A stretch of DNA of 64,000 bases from contig NZ_FOET01000013.1 of NCBI RefSeq assembly GCF_900110735.1, positions 62,001-126,000 on the forward strand. The letters run 5' to 3'. Under the pieces are notes generated by a model, which had not been told where the DNA came from, ran no database searches, and saw nothing but the letters and a program-made list of their open reading frames with translations. This stretch comes from Streptomyces radiopugnans (GTDB taxonomy: Bacteria > Actinomycetota > Actinomycetes > Streptomycetales > Streptomycetaceae). A program made the translations under genes and the position numbers. Position 1 is the first letter of the stretch; the number at the start of each line of letters is the position of its first letter. This document shows, in pieces, positions 1 to 8,994 of this stretch.

Positions 1-1356
1 GTCGGGGGCGCCGTGGGCGGTGCCGTGGGAGTGGGCGTCGTCGAGGAGGGTCCGCTCGTCGAAGGGGACGCGGCCGGCCAGCACCTCGCCGACCCGCTCC
101 TTGTCGATCTCCCTGGTCCAGGTGCCGACCAGCACCGTGGCGACCGCGTTGCCGGCGAAGTTCGTCAGCGCGCGGGCCTCGCTCATGAAGCGGTCGATGC
201 CGACGATCAGGCCGACGCCGTCCACCAGCTCCGGGCGGTGGGACTGCAGGCCGCCGGCGAGGGTGGCAAGGCCCGCGCCGGTGACGCCGGCCGCGCCCTT
301 CGAGGCGATGATCATGAAGACGAGCAGGGAGATCTGCTGCCCCACCGTGAGCGGGTCGCCCATCGCCTCGGCCACGAACAGGGAGGCCATCGTCAGGTAG
401 ATCGCGGTGCCGTCGAGGTTGAAGGAGTAGCCCGTGGGGACGGTGATGCCCACCACCGGCCGGCTCACCCCCAGGTGCTCCATCTTCGCGATCAGGCGCG
501 GCAGCGCCGACTCCGACGAGGAGGTGGACAGGATCAGCAGGAACTCGCGGCCCAGGTACCTCAGCAGGGTGAGGATGTTCACCCCCGCCACCAGCTTCAG
601 CAGCGCGCCCAGCACGACGAAGACGAACAGCAGGCAGGTGACGTAGAAGCCGACCATGATGACGGCCAGGGAGGTCAGCGCGTCCACTCCGGTCTCGCCG
701 ACCACCGCGGCGATGGCGCCGAAGGCTCCGACCGGGGCCACCCACATGATCATGGCCAGCACCCGGAAGACCAGCCGCTGGACGTGGCCGATGCCCCGCA
801 GCACCGGCTCGCCGGCCGGGCCCATCGCCTGGAGCGCGAAGCCCACCAGCAGGGCCACCAGCAGGGTCTGGAGGACCTCGCCCTCGGTGAAGGCGGACAC
901 CAGCGTCGTCGGGATGACGCCCAGCAGGAAGTCGACGGTGCCCTCACCGGCGCCCTCGGCCTGCGCAGCGCCGGCGCTCCTGGCCTCCTCGGTGAGCTGG
1001 AGTCCGGATCCGGGGTCCAGCACGTTGCCGACGACCAGGCCGATGGCCAGGGCGACGGTGGACATCACCAGGAAGTAGCCGAGCGCGAGCCCGCCCACCG
1101 CGCCGACCTTGGCGGCCTTCCGCACGGAGCCGATGCCCAGCACGATGGTGCAGAAGATCACCGGCGAGATCATCATCTTGATGAGGTCGACGAACCCGGT
1201 GCCCAGCGGCTTGAGTTCCCTGGCCACGCCCGGAGCCGCGAAGCCGAGCGCGATGCCCGCCAGGACGGCGGCGATCACGGCGATGTAGAGGTAGTGGGTG
1301 CGGTCCCGCCCCTTGGGCCGGGCGGCCTGCTCGGCCTGTTCGTTCTGCGGTGGCAC
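1..1356 (-). CDS. dctA: C4-dicarboxylate:cation symporter DctA (3' end outside the window)
   Basis: Membrane symporter of the DAACS family (glutamate/dicarboxylate-sodium symporters) that imports succinate, fumarate and malate. The 452 codons seen read through the family hallmarks: several hydrophobic helices, the serine-rich hairpin (STSSSESALPR) and the later motif PTGYSFNLDGTAIYLTMA that forms the ion and substrate site. The GTG start at 1356 follows GGAGGAG at a good distance. The frame is still open at base 1; DctA proteins are about 430-470 residues, so only a few C-terminal residues should be missing. It is divergent from a CitA/DcuS-type two-component system, the usual regulator of dicarboxylate uptake, with an inverted repeat between them. 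Confidence 0.95.
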   Translation of the reverse strand, partial: MPPQNEQAEQAARPKGRDRTHYLYIAVIAAVLAGIALGFAAPGVARELKPLGTGFVDLIKMMISPVIFCTIVLGIGSVRKAAKVGAVGGLALGYFLVMSTVALAIGLVVGNVLDPGSGLQLTEEARSAGAAQAEGAGEGTVDFLLGVIPTTLVSAFTEGEVLQTLLVALLVGFALQAMGPAGEPVLRGIGHVQRLVFRVLAMIMWVAPVGAFGAIAAVVGETGVDALTSLAVIMVGFYVTCLLFVFVVLGALLKLVAGVNILTLLRYLGREFLLILSTSSSESALPRLIAKMEHLGVSRPVVGITVPTGYSFNLDGTAIYLTMASLFVAEAMGDPLTVGQQISLLVFMIIASKGAAGVTGAGLATLAGGLQSHRPELVDGVGLIVGIDRFMSEARALTNFAGNAVATVLVGTWTREIDKERVGEVLAGRVPFDERTLLDDAHSHGTAHGAPD

Positions 1357-1437
1357 GTCGGGCTCCTCCGTGTTGCGGCTCCGACTCGCGTGGAGTCCCG
1401 GCGACTATGCACCCGGCTGTGAGGCCGATCACGGTTG

Positions 1438-1454
1438 CGTGCATTACGTGCACG
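1438..1454. promoter_or_regulatory. Inverted repeat between dctA and the sensor kinase gene
   Basis: CGTGCA-TTACG-TGCACG is a perfect 6-bp inverted repeat with a 5-nt centre, about 80 bp upstream of the dctA start and 120 bp upstream of the kinase start. It could be the operator of the adjacent response regulator. That is inference from position only. Confidence 0.4.
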
Positions 1455-1572
1455 GAAAACCCGTTCGGAACGCGGGATTCCGGCCGTACCGGCTCTCGCG
1501 GGCAGGGCCGGCCGCCGTCTCCCGCGGTCCCGGGGAGGGCCGCTCGGGGGATGAGCGGGCAGACTGGTGCCC

Positions 1573-3195
1573 ATGCGTCTGTCCCGCCCCCGCAGCCTGG
1601 CAGGCCAGCTCTTCGCGATGCAGGTCGTGGTGGTGGTCGCCGTGGTGGCCGGGTGCGCGCTGTTCACCTACCTGAACGACTGGCGGCAGGCCGAGACCGC
1701 CGCCCGGCACCGCGCCACCGCCACCGCCCGTGCGATCGCCGACTCGCCCTCGGTGGCGGAGGCGATCGGCTCGCCGGACCCGAGCGCGCTCCTCCAGCCG
1801 TACGCCGAGCGGGTCCGCCGCGACACCGGCGTCACCTTCGTCACGATCATGGACCCGCGCGGCATCCGCTGGACCCACCCCGAGCCGGACCGCATCGGCC
1901 TGCGCTTCGTGGGCCACATCGGTCCCGCCCGGCGCGGCGAGACCTTCCACGAGACCTACACCGGCACCCTCGGCCCCTCGGTGCGGGTGGTCACGCCCGT
2001 GCGCGACGGCGGCGGGCGGATCGTGGGGCTGGTGAGCGCCGGGATAGCCGTCGAGCGGATCACCGACGAGGTGGAGCGCCAGATGGCCGTCCTGCTCGCG
2101 GTGGCCTCGGGCGCGGTGCTGCTCGGCGGGCTGGGCACATATGTGATCAACGCCCGGCTGCGCCGCCACACCCACGGCATGAACGCCGCCGAGCTGAGCC
2201 GGATGCACGCCTACCACCAGGCCACGCTGCACGCCGTGCGCGAGGGACTGGTCATGCTCGACGGGCAGCGCCGCGTCGCCCTGATCAACGACGGCGCCCG
2301 CGAGCTGCTCGGCCTGGCCGGGCGCGAGGTCGTGGGGCTGGGCGTCGCCGAGCTGGGGCTGCCCGCGCCGCTGACCGGGGCGCTGCTGGCCTCCGAGCCG
2401 CGGGTGGACGAGGTCCACCTGACGGGCGAGAGGGTGATCGTGGTGAACACCTCGCCGGTCTCGGCGCGCGATCTGCGCGGCACGGTGGTCACCCTGCGCG
2501 ACCACACCGAACTCCAGGCGCTCGCCGGCGAGCTGGACTCGGTGCGCGGCTTCGCCGAGGCGCTGCGCTCGCAGGCGCACGAGGCCGCCAACCGGCTGCA
2601 CACCGTTGTCTCCCTGATCGAGCTGGGGCGCGAGCGGGAGGCGGTGGAGTTCGCCACCGCCGAACTGGAGCTGGCCCAGGCGCTGACCGATCAGGTCGTC
2701 GCGGCGGTCGCCGAGCCGGTGCTGGCCGCGCTGCTGCTGGGCAAGGCGGCGCAGGCCAACGAGCGCGGGGTGGAGCTGGTGCTCACCCGGGACAGCAGTG
2801 TCGACGACGGCCTGCTGCCGCCGGATCTGCCCGCCCGGGACCTGGTGACGGTGCTGGGCAACCTGATCGACAACGCGCTCGACGCCGCCTCCGGGGACAC
2901 CGCCGGGGACGCCGTCGCCCGGGTCACGGTGACCGTACGGGCCTCGGAGCGTGAGCTGCTGCTGCGCGTGGCCGACACCGGGCCGGGCATCGGCCCGGAG
3001 GAGGCCGAGGAGGTCTTCCGGCGCGGCTGGTCCACCAAGCCCGGCGGGCCCGCGAGCCGGGGACTGGGCCTGGCGCTGGTGCGGCAGACCGCGCGGCGGC
3101 ACGGCGGCACCGTGGAGCTGGCCGGCGCGCCCGGCGGTGGCGCGGAGTTCACCGTGCGGCTGCCGCTGCGCGCCGCCGCGGGGGCGACGGCGTGA
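1573..3195 (+). CDS. CitA/DcuS-family sensor histidine kinase
   Basis: Membrane histidine kinase, 540 residues, probably sensing C4-dicarboxylates or citrate. Order: TM1 (about 15-35), extracytoplasmic sensor domain (36-170) with the family-typical stretch G-P-x-R-x-G-E-T-F-x-E-T-Y-T-G-T-L-G, TM2 (171-192), cytoplasmic PAS (about 215-315), SpoOB-like dimerisation helix with phospho-acceptor His336 (SQAHEAANRLHT), then HATPase with N box NLIDNALDAA, DTGPGIG and RGLGLALV. ATG 1573 is preferred; an in-frame GTG lies two codons upstream. The last 4 bases overlap the response regulator start, so the two are translationally coupled. Divergence from dctA suggests it controls that transporter. Confidence 0.93.
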   Translation: MRLSRPRSLAGQLFAMQVVVVVAVVAGCALFTYLNDWRQAETAARHRATATARAIADSPSVAEAIGSPDPSALLQPYAERVRRDTGVTFVTIMDPRGIRWTHPEPDRIGLRFVGHIGPARRGETFHETYTGTLGPSVRVVTPVRDGGGRIVGLVSAGIAVERITDEVERQMAVLLAVASGAVLLGGLGTYVINARLRRHTHGMNAAELSRMHAYHQATLHAVREGLVMLDGQRRVALINDGARELLGLAGREVVGLGVAELGLPAPLTGALLASEPRVDEVHLTGERVIVVNTSPVSARDLRGTVVTLRDHTELQALAGELDSVRGFAEALRSQAHEAANRLHTVVSLIELGREREAVEFATAELELAQALTDQVVAAVAEPVLAALLLGKAAQANERGVELVLTRDSSVDDGLLPPDLPARDLVTVLGNLIDNALDAASGDTAGDAVARVTVTVRASERELLLRVADTGPGIGPEEAEEVFRRGWSTKPGGPASRGLGLALVRQTARRHGGTVELAGAPGGGAEFTVRLPLRAAAGATA

Positions 3196-3926
3196 CCGGG
3201 CCGGGAGCGGGGGCCGGGGGCGGGGGCGGCGGTACGGGGCCCGGGCCGATCAGGGTGCTGGTGGTCGAGGACGACCCCGTGGCCGCCGACGCCCACGCCC
3301 TGTACGTCTCCCGGGTGCCGGGCTTCGCCGTCGCGGGGGTGGCGCACTCCCGGGCGGAGGCCGGCCGGGCCCTGGAGCGGCTGGAGGTCGATCTGGTCCT
3401 GCTCGACCTCTACCTCCCCGACGGCCACGGCCTGGCCCTGGTGCGGGCGCTGCGCGCGGCGGGCCACACCACCGACGTCTTCGCCGTCACCTCGGCCCGC
3501 GATCTGGCCGTCGTACGCGAGGGGGTCTCGCTCGGGGTGGTCCAGCACGTGCTCAAGCCCTTCACCTTCCCCGTACTGCGCGAGAGGCTCCAGCGGTACG
3601 CCCGCTTCCGGGAGACGATCGCCTGCGCGGGCGCGGAGGCCCGCAGCCAGGCGGAGGTGGACCGGGCACTGGCCGCGCTGCGGGCGCCGGGGCGCGTCAC
3701 GCTGCCCAAGGGGCTGAGCCCCGCCACCCTGGAGGCGGTCACCTCCGCACTGCGCGCGGCCGCCGGGGAGGGGCTGACGGCCTCCGCGGCGGCCCAGCGG
3801 GTGGGCGTCAACCGGATCACCGCCCGGCGCTATCTGGAGTACCTGGCCGGCACCGGGCAGGCCGAACGCGCCCCGCGGTACGGGCAGGTGGGGCGGCCGG
3901 AGCTGCACTACCGCTGGCGCGGCTGA
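3192..3926 (+). CDS. CitB/DcuR-family response regulator
   Basis: Response regulator of 244 residues, partner of the overlapping CitA-type kinase. A Gly-rich leader of about 18 residues precedes the receiver domain (RVLVVEDD at 21), with phospho-acceptor Asp72 in LVLLDLYLPDGHG. The C-terminal half is the CitB/DcuR type: the linker LPKGLSPATLEAV, then a helix-turn-helix (LTASAAAQRVGVNRITARRYLEYL) and RYGQVGRPELHYRW. The GTG start overlaps the kinase stop by 4 bp (GTGA). The Gly-rich leader is unusual and could be partly untranslated, but no better start is seen. Likely target: dctA, divergent and upstream. Confidence 0.93.
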   Translation: MTGPGAGAGGGGGGTGPGPIRVLVVEDDPVAADAHALYVSRVPGFAVAGVAHSRAEAGRALERLEVDLVLLDLYLPDGHGLALVRALRAAGHTTDVFAVTSARDLAVVREGVSLGVVQHVLKPFTFPVLRERLQRYARFRETIACAGAEARSQAEVDRALAALRAPGRVTLPKGLSPATLEAVTSALRAAAGEGLTASAAAQRVGVNRITARRYLEYLAGTGQAERAPRYGQVGRPELHYRWRG

Positions 3927-4106
3927 CGGCGGCGGCCCCGGTGCCGGGTGGAGCGGGCCGAGCGGCCCGGGACCGGGCCCGGACGCGCACCGCGCCCGCG
4001 GCGGCCCCGTTGGAGGGGGCGCGCGGCGGGCGCGGCGGCGCGGATGGCGCAGGCGCAGGCGGAGGCGCAGGCGGCGGGAACGGCCTCGGGCCGGTGGGCG
4101 CACCGG

Positions 4107-5132
4107 TCAGAAGACGGCCTCGGTCTCGTCCATCCGGTCCTGCGGCACCGTCTTCAGCTCGGTGACCGCGTCCGCCAGCGGCGCCATGACGATCTCGGTG
4201 CCGCGCAGGGCCGTCATCATGCCGAAGTCGCCGCGGTGCGCGGCCTCCACGGCGTGCCAGCCGAAGCGGGTGGCCAGCACGCGGTCGTACGCGGTGGGGG
4301 TGCCGCCGCGCTGCACGTGGCCGAGGATGACCGGACGGGCCTCCTTGCCCAGGCGGTGCTCCAGCTCGATGGCGAGCCGGTTGCCGATGCCGGTGAAGCG
4401 CTCGTGCCCGTACTGGTCGATCTGCCCCTTCTCGTAGGGCATCGAGCCCTCGGCCGGGCGCGCGCCCTCGGCGACGCAGACGACCGCGAACTTCTTGCCG
4501 CGCGCGAAGCGCTCCTCGATCATCTTGCACAGGTCGTCGACCTGGAAGGGCCGCTCGGGCACGCAGATGCCGTGGGCGCCGCCGGCCATCCCCGCCTCCA
4601 GCGCGATCCAGCCCGCGTGGCGCCCCATGACCTCGACGACCATCACGCGCTGGTGGGACTCGGCCGTCGTCTTCAGCCGGTCGATGGCCTCGGTGGCCAC
4701 CGTGACGGCCGTGTCGAAGCCGAAGGTGCGGTCGGTGGCGGAGATATCGTTGTCGATCGTCTTGGGCACGCCCACCACCGGCAGCCCGGCGTCGGCGAGC
4801 ATCCGGGCGGCGGTGAGGGTGCCCTCGCCGCCGATCGGGATGAGCGCGTCGAGGCCGAGCCTCTCCAGCAGTTCCTCGGAGTTCTGGCACGCCTCCCGCA
4901 GCCGGTCGCGCTCCAGCCGGGCCGAACCCAGGATGGTGCCGCCTCTGGCGAGGATGCCGGAGACGGAGTCGATGTCGAGTTCGCGGTAGCGGCCGTCGAG
5001 CAGGCCCTTGAAGCCGTCTTCGAAGCCGATGACTTCGTCGTGCCGGTCGACCACGGCGCGGTGCACGACCGAACGGATCACGGCGTTCAGACCGGGGCAG
5101 TCGCCGCCTGCGGTGAGGACTCCGATGCGCAT
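4107..5132 (-). CDS. pfkA: ATP-dependent 6-phosphofructokinase
   Basis: Converts fructose 6-phosphate to fructose 1,6-bisphosphate, the committed step of glycolysis. 341 residues, the length of actinobacterial group III enzymes. TAGGDCPGLNAVIR at the N-terminus binds phosphates, GGEGT (101-105) carries Gly104, and PKTIDND (123-129) carries the catalytic Asp127. In this family Gly at 104 goes with ATP use and Asp with pyrophosphate use, so ATP is expected. ATG 5132 starts directly with the conserved MRIGVLTAGG. It is convergent with the CitB-type regulator gene and divergent from pta. The 180 bp to the upstream convergent gene hold only GC-rich short direct repeats. Confidence 0.97.
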   Translation of the reverse strand: MRIGVLTAGGDCPGLNAVIRSVVHRAVVDRHDEVIGFEDGFKGLLDGRYRELDIDSVSGILARGGTILGSARLERDRLREACQNSEELLERLGLDALIPIGGEGTLTAARMLADAGLPVVGVPKTIDNDISATDRTFGFDTAVTVATEAIDRLKTTAESHQRVMVVEVMGRHAGWIALEAGMAGGAHGICVPERPFQVDDLCKMIEERFARGKKFAVVCVAEGARPAEGSMPYEKGQIDQYGHERFTGIGNRLAIELEHRLGKEARPVILGHVQRGGTPTAYDRVLATRFGWHAVEAAHRGDFGMMTALRGTEIVMAPLADAVTELKTVPQDRMDETEAVF

Positions 5133-5506
5133 GGGGATCGCTTCTCCTGCTCGCTGCTGGTTCGGGGGTGCGCCGCCGCGATTGTTTCACGCCCTGAACG
5201 CATCCCCGCCTCCCGTCTCACATACCGTTCGAGACACGACCGGCACGCGGCATCACGGGCCACGGCGGTAGGGTCAAGGGTAGTCAAAGGAACAAGTGCC
5301 CGGATAAGCCCTGTCGGGACCGTTTCCAGGGGGTTTCCGCGGAGTTCCCCGGGGTTCTGCGGGGCCCGCGGGGTTCCCCCCGGGTCCGCGCGGTCTCCCG
5401 GGGGCCGTCTCCCGGCTTCCGGCACTTTTCCGCCACGGCGTGCCCGGGTACCCGACGGGAGCAGGGCCCGGAGGGGCCCTGGGCACGACGAACAGGGAGA
5501 GCACAC
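5133..5506. other. Divergent intergenic region, pfkA to pta
   Basis: 374 bp with no credible gene. The pfkA-proximal half has lower GC and probably holds both promoters, though I cannot assign -35/-10 boxes. The pta-proximal half (about 5325-5405) is a run of imperfect GGGGTTYCYGCGG-like repeats. An 8-bp hairpin (CAGGGCCC, loop GGAG, GGGCCCTG, 5462-5481) lies in the probable pta leader just upstream of its GGGAGA ribosome site. Confidence 0.6.
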
Positions 5507-7717
5507 GTGGCGCGCAGCGTGTACGTGACCGGCATCGGCCGCGGGGACGGCCGCCAGGTCGTGGAGCTGGGAGTCATGGAACTCCTGTCCCGGCGGACCG
5601 GCCGGGTCGGCGTCTTCCGCCCACTCGCCCACGACGGCCCCGATCCCATCTACGACCTGCTGCGCAGCCGCTACCGGCTCTCCCAGCCCGCCGGGACCGT
5701 GGTCGGGCTCGGCTACGACGAGGCCGTGGCCGTCCTGGCCGACCGGGGCATCGACGAGCTGGTGTCCCGGCTGGTGTACCGCTTCCACACGGTCGCCCGC
5801 GGTTACGAGGCCGTCCTCGTCCTGGGCACCGACTTCGCCGACACCGGTCTGCCCGCCGAGCTGGCGCTCAACGCGCGCCTGGCCAACGAGTTCGGCGCCC
5901 CGGTGCTGCCGGTGGTGGCCGGCACCGGCCAGGACACCGACTCGCTGACCGCCGAGGTCCGCAACGCCTACCACGCGTACGCCTCGCTGGGCTGCGAGGT
6001 CCTCGCGATGATCGCCAACCGGGTCCCCGACGACGCGGCGGCCGGCGCCGCCGGCCTGGACGGGCATCTGCCGGTGCCGGTGTACGCCCTGCCCGAGGAC
6101 CCCGCGCTGGCCGCGCCGACCGTCGCCCAGGTCGCCGAGGCGCTGGGCGCGAAGGTCCTCCAGGGGGATCCGGCCGGGCTCGCCCGCGATGTGCGCGGTT
6201 TCGTCTTCGGCGGCGCCACGCTGCCGACCTTCCTGCCCGCCCTCACCGAGGGCTGCATGGTCCTCACCCCCGGCGACCGCGCGGACCTGGTCGTCGGCGC
6301 GCTGGCCGCCCACTCCGCGGGCTCCCCCGCCATCGCCGGGGTGCTGCTCACCGTCGGGGAGCACCCCGGCGAGGAGACGATGGCGCTGGCCGCCCGGCTC
6401 TCCCCGGGCACTCCGGTGCTGTCGGTGCCCGGCGGCTCGTTCTCCACCGCCGGCGAGCTGATGTCCCTGGAGGGCAGGCTGACCACGGCCAACCCGCGCA
6501 AGGCGGAGATCGCCCTCGGCCTCTTCGAGGGCCATGTGGACACCGCCCGGCTCACCGAGCGGCTCTCGGTGGTCCGTGGCGACCGGGTCACCCCGATGAT
6601 GTTCGAGCACGAGCTGATCGAGCGGGCGCGGGCCGACCGCCGCCACGTCGTCCTGCCGGAGGGCACCGAGGAGCGGGTGCTGCGGGCGGCCGAGGTGCTG
6701 CTGCGCCGGGGCGTGTGCGACCTGACGCTGCTGGGCGACGAGACCGCGATCCGCAAGCGCGCCGCCGAACTGGGCATCGACCTGGGCCTGCTGGGGCCCG
6801 AGGAGCTGCCCGAGGGACCGGGGGCCTTCGCCCGTGCCGTGGACCCGTACACCTCGCCGCTGCGCGAGCGCTTCGCCGAGCTGTACGCCAAGCTGCGCGC
6901 CCACCGGGGCGTCACCTACGAACTGGCCTACGACCAGGTGGCCGACGTGTCGTACTTCGGCACCCTGATGGTCCAGGAGGGGCTGGCCGACGGCATGGTC
7001 TCGGGCGCGGCCCACTCGACGGCGGCGACGCTGCGGCCCGCCTTCGAGATCATCCGCACCAAGCCGGACGCCGAGATCGTCTCCTCGGTGTTCTTCATGT
7101 GCCTGGCCGAGAAGGTGCTGGTCTACGGCGACTGCGCGGTCAACCCCGACCCGGACGCCGAGCAGCTCGCCGACATCGCCGTCCAGTCCGCGGCCACCGC
7201 CGCCCGGTTCGGCGTGGACCCGCGGATCGCGATGCTGTCGTACTCCACCGGCACCTCCGGCTCCGGCGCGGACGTGGACAAGGTGCGGCGGGCGACGGAG
7301 CTGGTGCGCGAACGCCGCCCGGACCTGCTGGTGGAGGGGCCGATCCAGTACGACGCGGCGGTGGAGCCGTCGGTGGCGGCGACCAAGCTGCCGGAGTCGA
7401 AGGTCGCGGGACGGGCCACCGTGCTGGTCTTCCCGGACCTGAACACCGGCAACAACACCTACAAGGCCGTCCAGCGCTCGGCCGGCGCGGTGGCCGTCGG
7501 CCCGGTTCTGCAGGGTCTGCGCAAGCCGGTCAACGACCTCTCGCGCGGCGCTCTGGTGCAGGACATCGTCACCACCGTGGCGATCACCGCGATCCAGGCG
7601 CAGCAGAGCCGACGGGCCGCGGACGCGGCGGCCGGTCCCGCGGATCCCGCCGGTCCCGCGGATCCCGCCGGGCCCACCGAACCGACCGGCCCCGAGGGGA
7701 AGGCTGCGAACGAGTGA
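5507..7717 (+). CDS. pta: Phosphate acetyltransferase with N-terminal DRTGG/P-loop region
   Basis: Interconverts acetyl-CoA and acetyl phosphate; with AckA it runs acetate overflow and activation. The 736 residues are the long form: an N-terminal P-loop-like domain, a DRTGG domain (about 190-350) and the C-terminal PTA_PTB catalytic domain (MMFEHELIERARADRRHVVLPEG, through YSTGTSGSGADVDKV to DLNTGNNTYKAVQRSAGA). GTG 5507 follows GGGAGA. The last 35 residues after the catalytic domain are a low-complexity Gly-Pro-Ala-Asp tail encoded by an 18-bp tandem repeat. The stop overlaps the ackA start by 4 bp, so the two are coupled. Confidence 0.97.
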   Translation: MARSVYVTGIGRGDGRQVVELGVMELLSRRTGRVGVFRPLAHDGPDPIYDLLRSRYRLSQPAGTVVGLGYDEAVAVLADRGIDELVSRLVYRFHTVARGYEAVLVLGTDFADTGLPAELALNARLANEFGAPVLPVVAGTGQDTDSLTAEVRNAYHAYASLGCEVLAMIANRVPDDAAAGAAGLDGHLPVPVYALPEDPALAAPTVAQVAEALGAKVLQGDPAGLARDVRGFVFGGATLPTFLPALTEGCMVLTPGDRADLVVGALAAHSAGSPAIAGVLLTVGEHPGEETMALAARLSPGTPVLSVPGGSFSTAGELMSLEGRLTTANPRKAEIALGLFEGHVDTARLTERLSVVRGDRVTPMMFEHELIERARADRRHVVLPEGTEERVLRAAEVLLRRGVCDLTLLGDETAIRKRAAELGIDLGLLGPEELPEGPGAFARAVDPYTSPLRERFAELYAKLRAHRGVTYELAYDQVADVSYFGTLMVQEGLADGMVSGAAHSTAATLRPAFEIIRTKPDAEIVSSVFFMCLAEKVLVYGDCAVNPDPDAEQLADIAVQSAATAARFGVDPRIAMLSYSTGTSGSGADVDKVRRATELVRERRPDLLVEGPIQYDAAVEPSVAATKLPESKVAGRATVLVFPDLNTGNNTYKAVQRSAGAVAVGPVLQGLRKPVNDLSRGALVQDIVTTVAITAIQAQQSRRAADAAAGPADPAGPADPAGPTEPTGPEGKAANE
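7632..7667 (+). repeat. 18-bp tandem repeat in the 3' end of pta
   Basis: Two exact copies of CCGGTCCCGCGGATCCCG followed by a partial third. They encode G-P-A-D-P-A units in the Pta C-terminal tail. As a perfect in-frame repeat in a non-catalytic tail it may vary in copy number between strains. Confidence 0.9.
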
Positions 7718-8940
7718 GAGGCACCCGCGTCCTCGTCCTGAACACCGGCTCCTCGTCGGTGAAGTACCAGCTCCTGGACATGGCCGACGGCTCCCGCCCG
7801 GCCGCCGGCCTGGTCGAGCGGATCGGCGAGCGCACCTCGTACCTGCGCCACGCCCCGGCCGGCGGACCCCGGCGCGAGCGCGAGGAGCCGGTGCCCGACC
7901 ACCAGGCGGCGCTCAAGGCGGTCGCCGACGAACTGGCCCGCGACGGGCTGGGCCTGGACTCCCCCGAACTGGCCGCCATCGGCCACCGGGTGGTGCACGG
8001 CGGGCGCCGCTTCACCGAGCCGACCGTGATCGACGACGCGGTGCTGGCCGAGATCGAGCGCCTGGTGCCCGTCGCGCCGCTGCACAACCCGGCCAATCTG
8101 GCGGGCATCCGCACGGCCATGGCGCTGGCGCCGCACCTGCCGCAGGTGGCGGTCTTCGACACCGCCTTCCACACGACGATGCCGGAGTACGCCGCCCGGT
8201 ACGCCATCGACACCGCCGTCGCCGACGCCCACCGGGTGCGCCGCTACGGCTTCCACGGCACCTCGCACGCGTACGTCTCGCGCAGGACGGCCGAGCTGCT
8301 GGGCCGGGATCCGTCCGAGGTGAACGTCATCGTGCTGCACCTGGGCAACGGCTCGTCGGCCTCGGCGGTGCGCGGCGGGCGGTGCGTGGACACCTCCATG
8401 GGGCTCACCCCGCTGGAGGGCCTGGTGATGGGCACCCGTTCGGGTGATATCGACCCGGCGGTGGTCTTCCACCTGGCGCGGGTCGCCGGGATGTCGGTGG
8501 ACGAGATCGACGTCCTGCTGAACAAGCGCAGCGGTCTGCTGGGCCTGTGCGGGGACAACGACATGCGGGAGGTCCTGCGCCGGATGGCGGGCGAGGGGCC
8601 GGACGCGGAGTCGGCGAGACTGGCCTTCGACGTCTACGTCCACCGGCTGAAGAAGTACATCGGCGCCTACTGCGCGGTGCTCGGCCGGGTGGACGCGGTG
8701 GCCTTCACCGCCGGGGTCGGCGAGAACGCCGCCCCGGTGCGGCAGGCCGCCGTCGACGGGCTGGAGGGTCTGGGCCTGGCCGTGGACGCGGAGCTGAACG
8801 CCGCGCGCGGCGGCGGGCCCCGGCTGGTGTCCCCGCCCACCGCGCGGGTGGCGGTGGCCGTGGTGCCCACCGACGAGGAGCTGGAGATCGCCGGCCAGAC
8901 GTACGCGCTGGTGGGCGACGGCACCGCGGGACGGAAGTGA
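7714..8940 (+). CDS. ackA: Acetate kinase
   Basis: ATP-dependent acetate kinase, converting acetyl phosphate and ADP to acetate and ATP, cytoplasmic. 408 residues, normal for the family. Signatures seen: VLNTGSSSVKYQLLD at the N-terminus, FDTAFHTTMP, the second signature YGFHGTSHAYVS, and LHLGNGSSASAVRGG. GTG 7714 overlaps the pta TGA (GTGA), so it is translated from the pta transcript. Downstream, 54 bp separate it from pyk, with no obvious terminator, so read-through into pyk is possible. Confidence 0.97.
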   Translation: MRGTRVLVLNTGSSSVKYQLLDMADGSRPAAGLVERIGERTSYLRHAPAGGPRREREEPVPDHQAALKAVADELARDGLGLDSPELAAIGHRVVHGGRRFTEPTVIDDAVLAEIERLVPVAPLHNPANLAGIRTAMALAPHLPQVAVFDTAFHTTMPEYAARYAIDTAVADAHRVRRYGFHGTSHAYVSRRTAELLGRDPSEVNVIVLHLGNGSSASAVRGGRCVDTSMGLTPLEGLVMGTRSGDIDPAVVFHLARVAGMSVDEIDVLLNKRSGLLGLCGDNDMREVLRRMAGEGPDAESARLAFDVYVHRLKKYIGAYCAVLGRVDAVAFTAGVGENAAPVRQAAVDGLEGLGLAVDAELNAARGGGPRLVSPPTARVAVAVVPTDEELEIAGQTYALVGDGTAGRK

Positions 8941-8994
8941 GCCAGCTCACCCCCTGGAACGTTCCGCCACTGAACAAAAGATAGGATCGCCCCC

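Noticed and set aside
5440..8940. Single plus-strand frame covering pta and ackA as a possible fusion
   Set aside because: The frame is that of ackA read backwards through pta in the wrong phase. The pta frame ends at 7717 and ackA starts at 7714; they are separate coupled genes.
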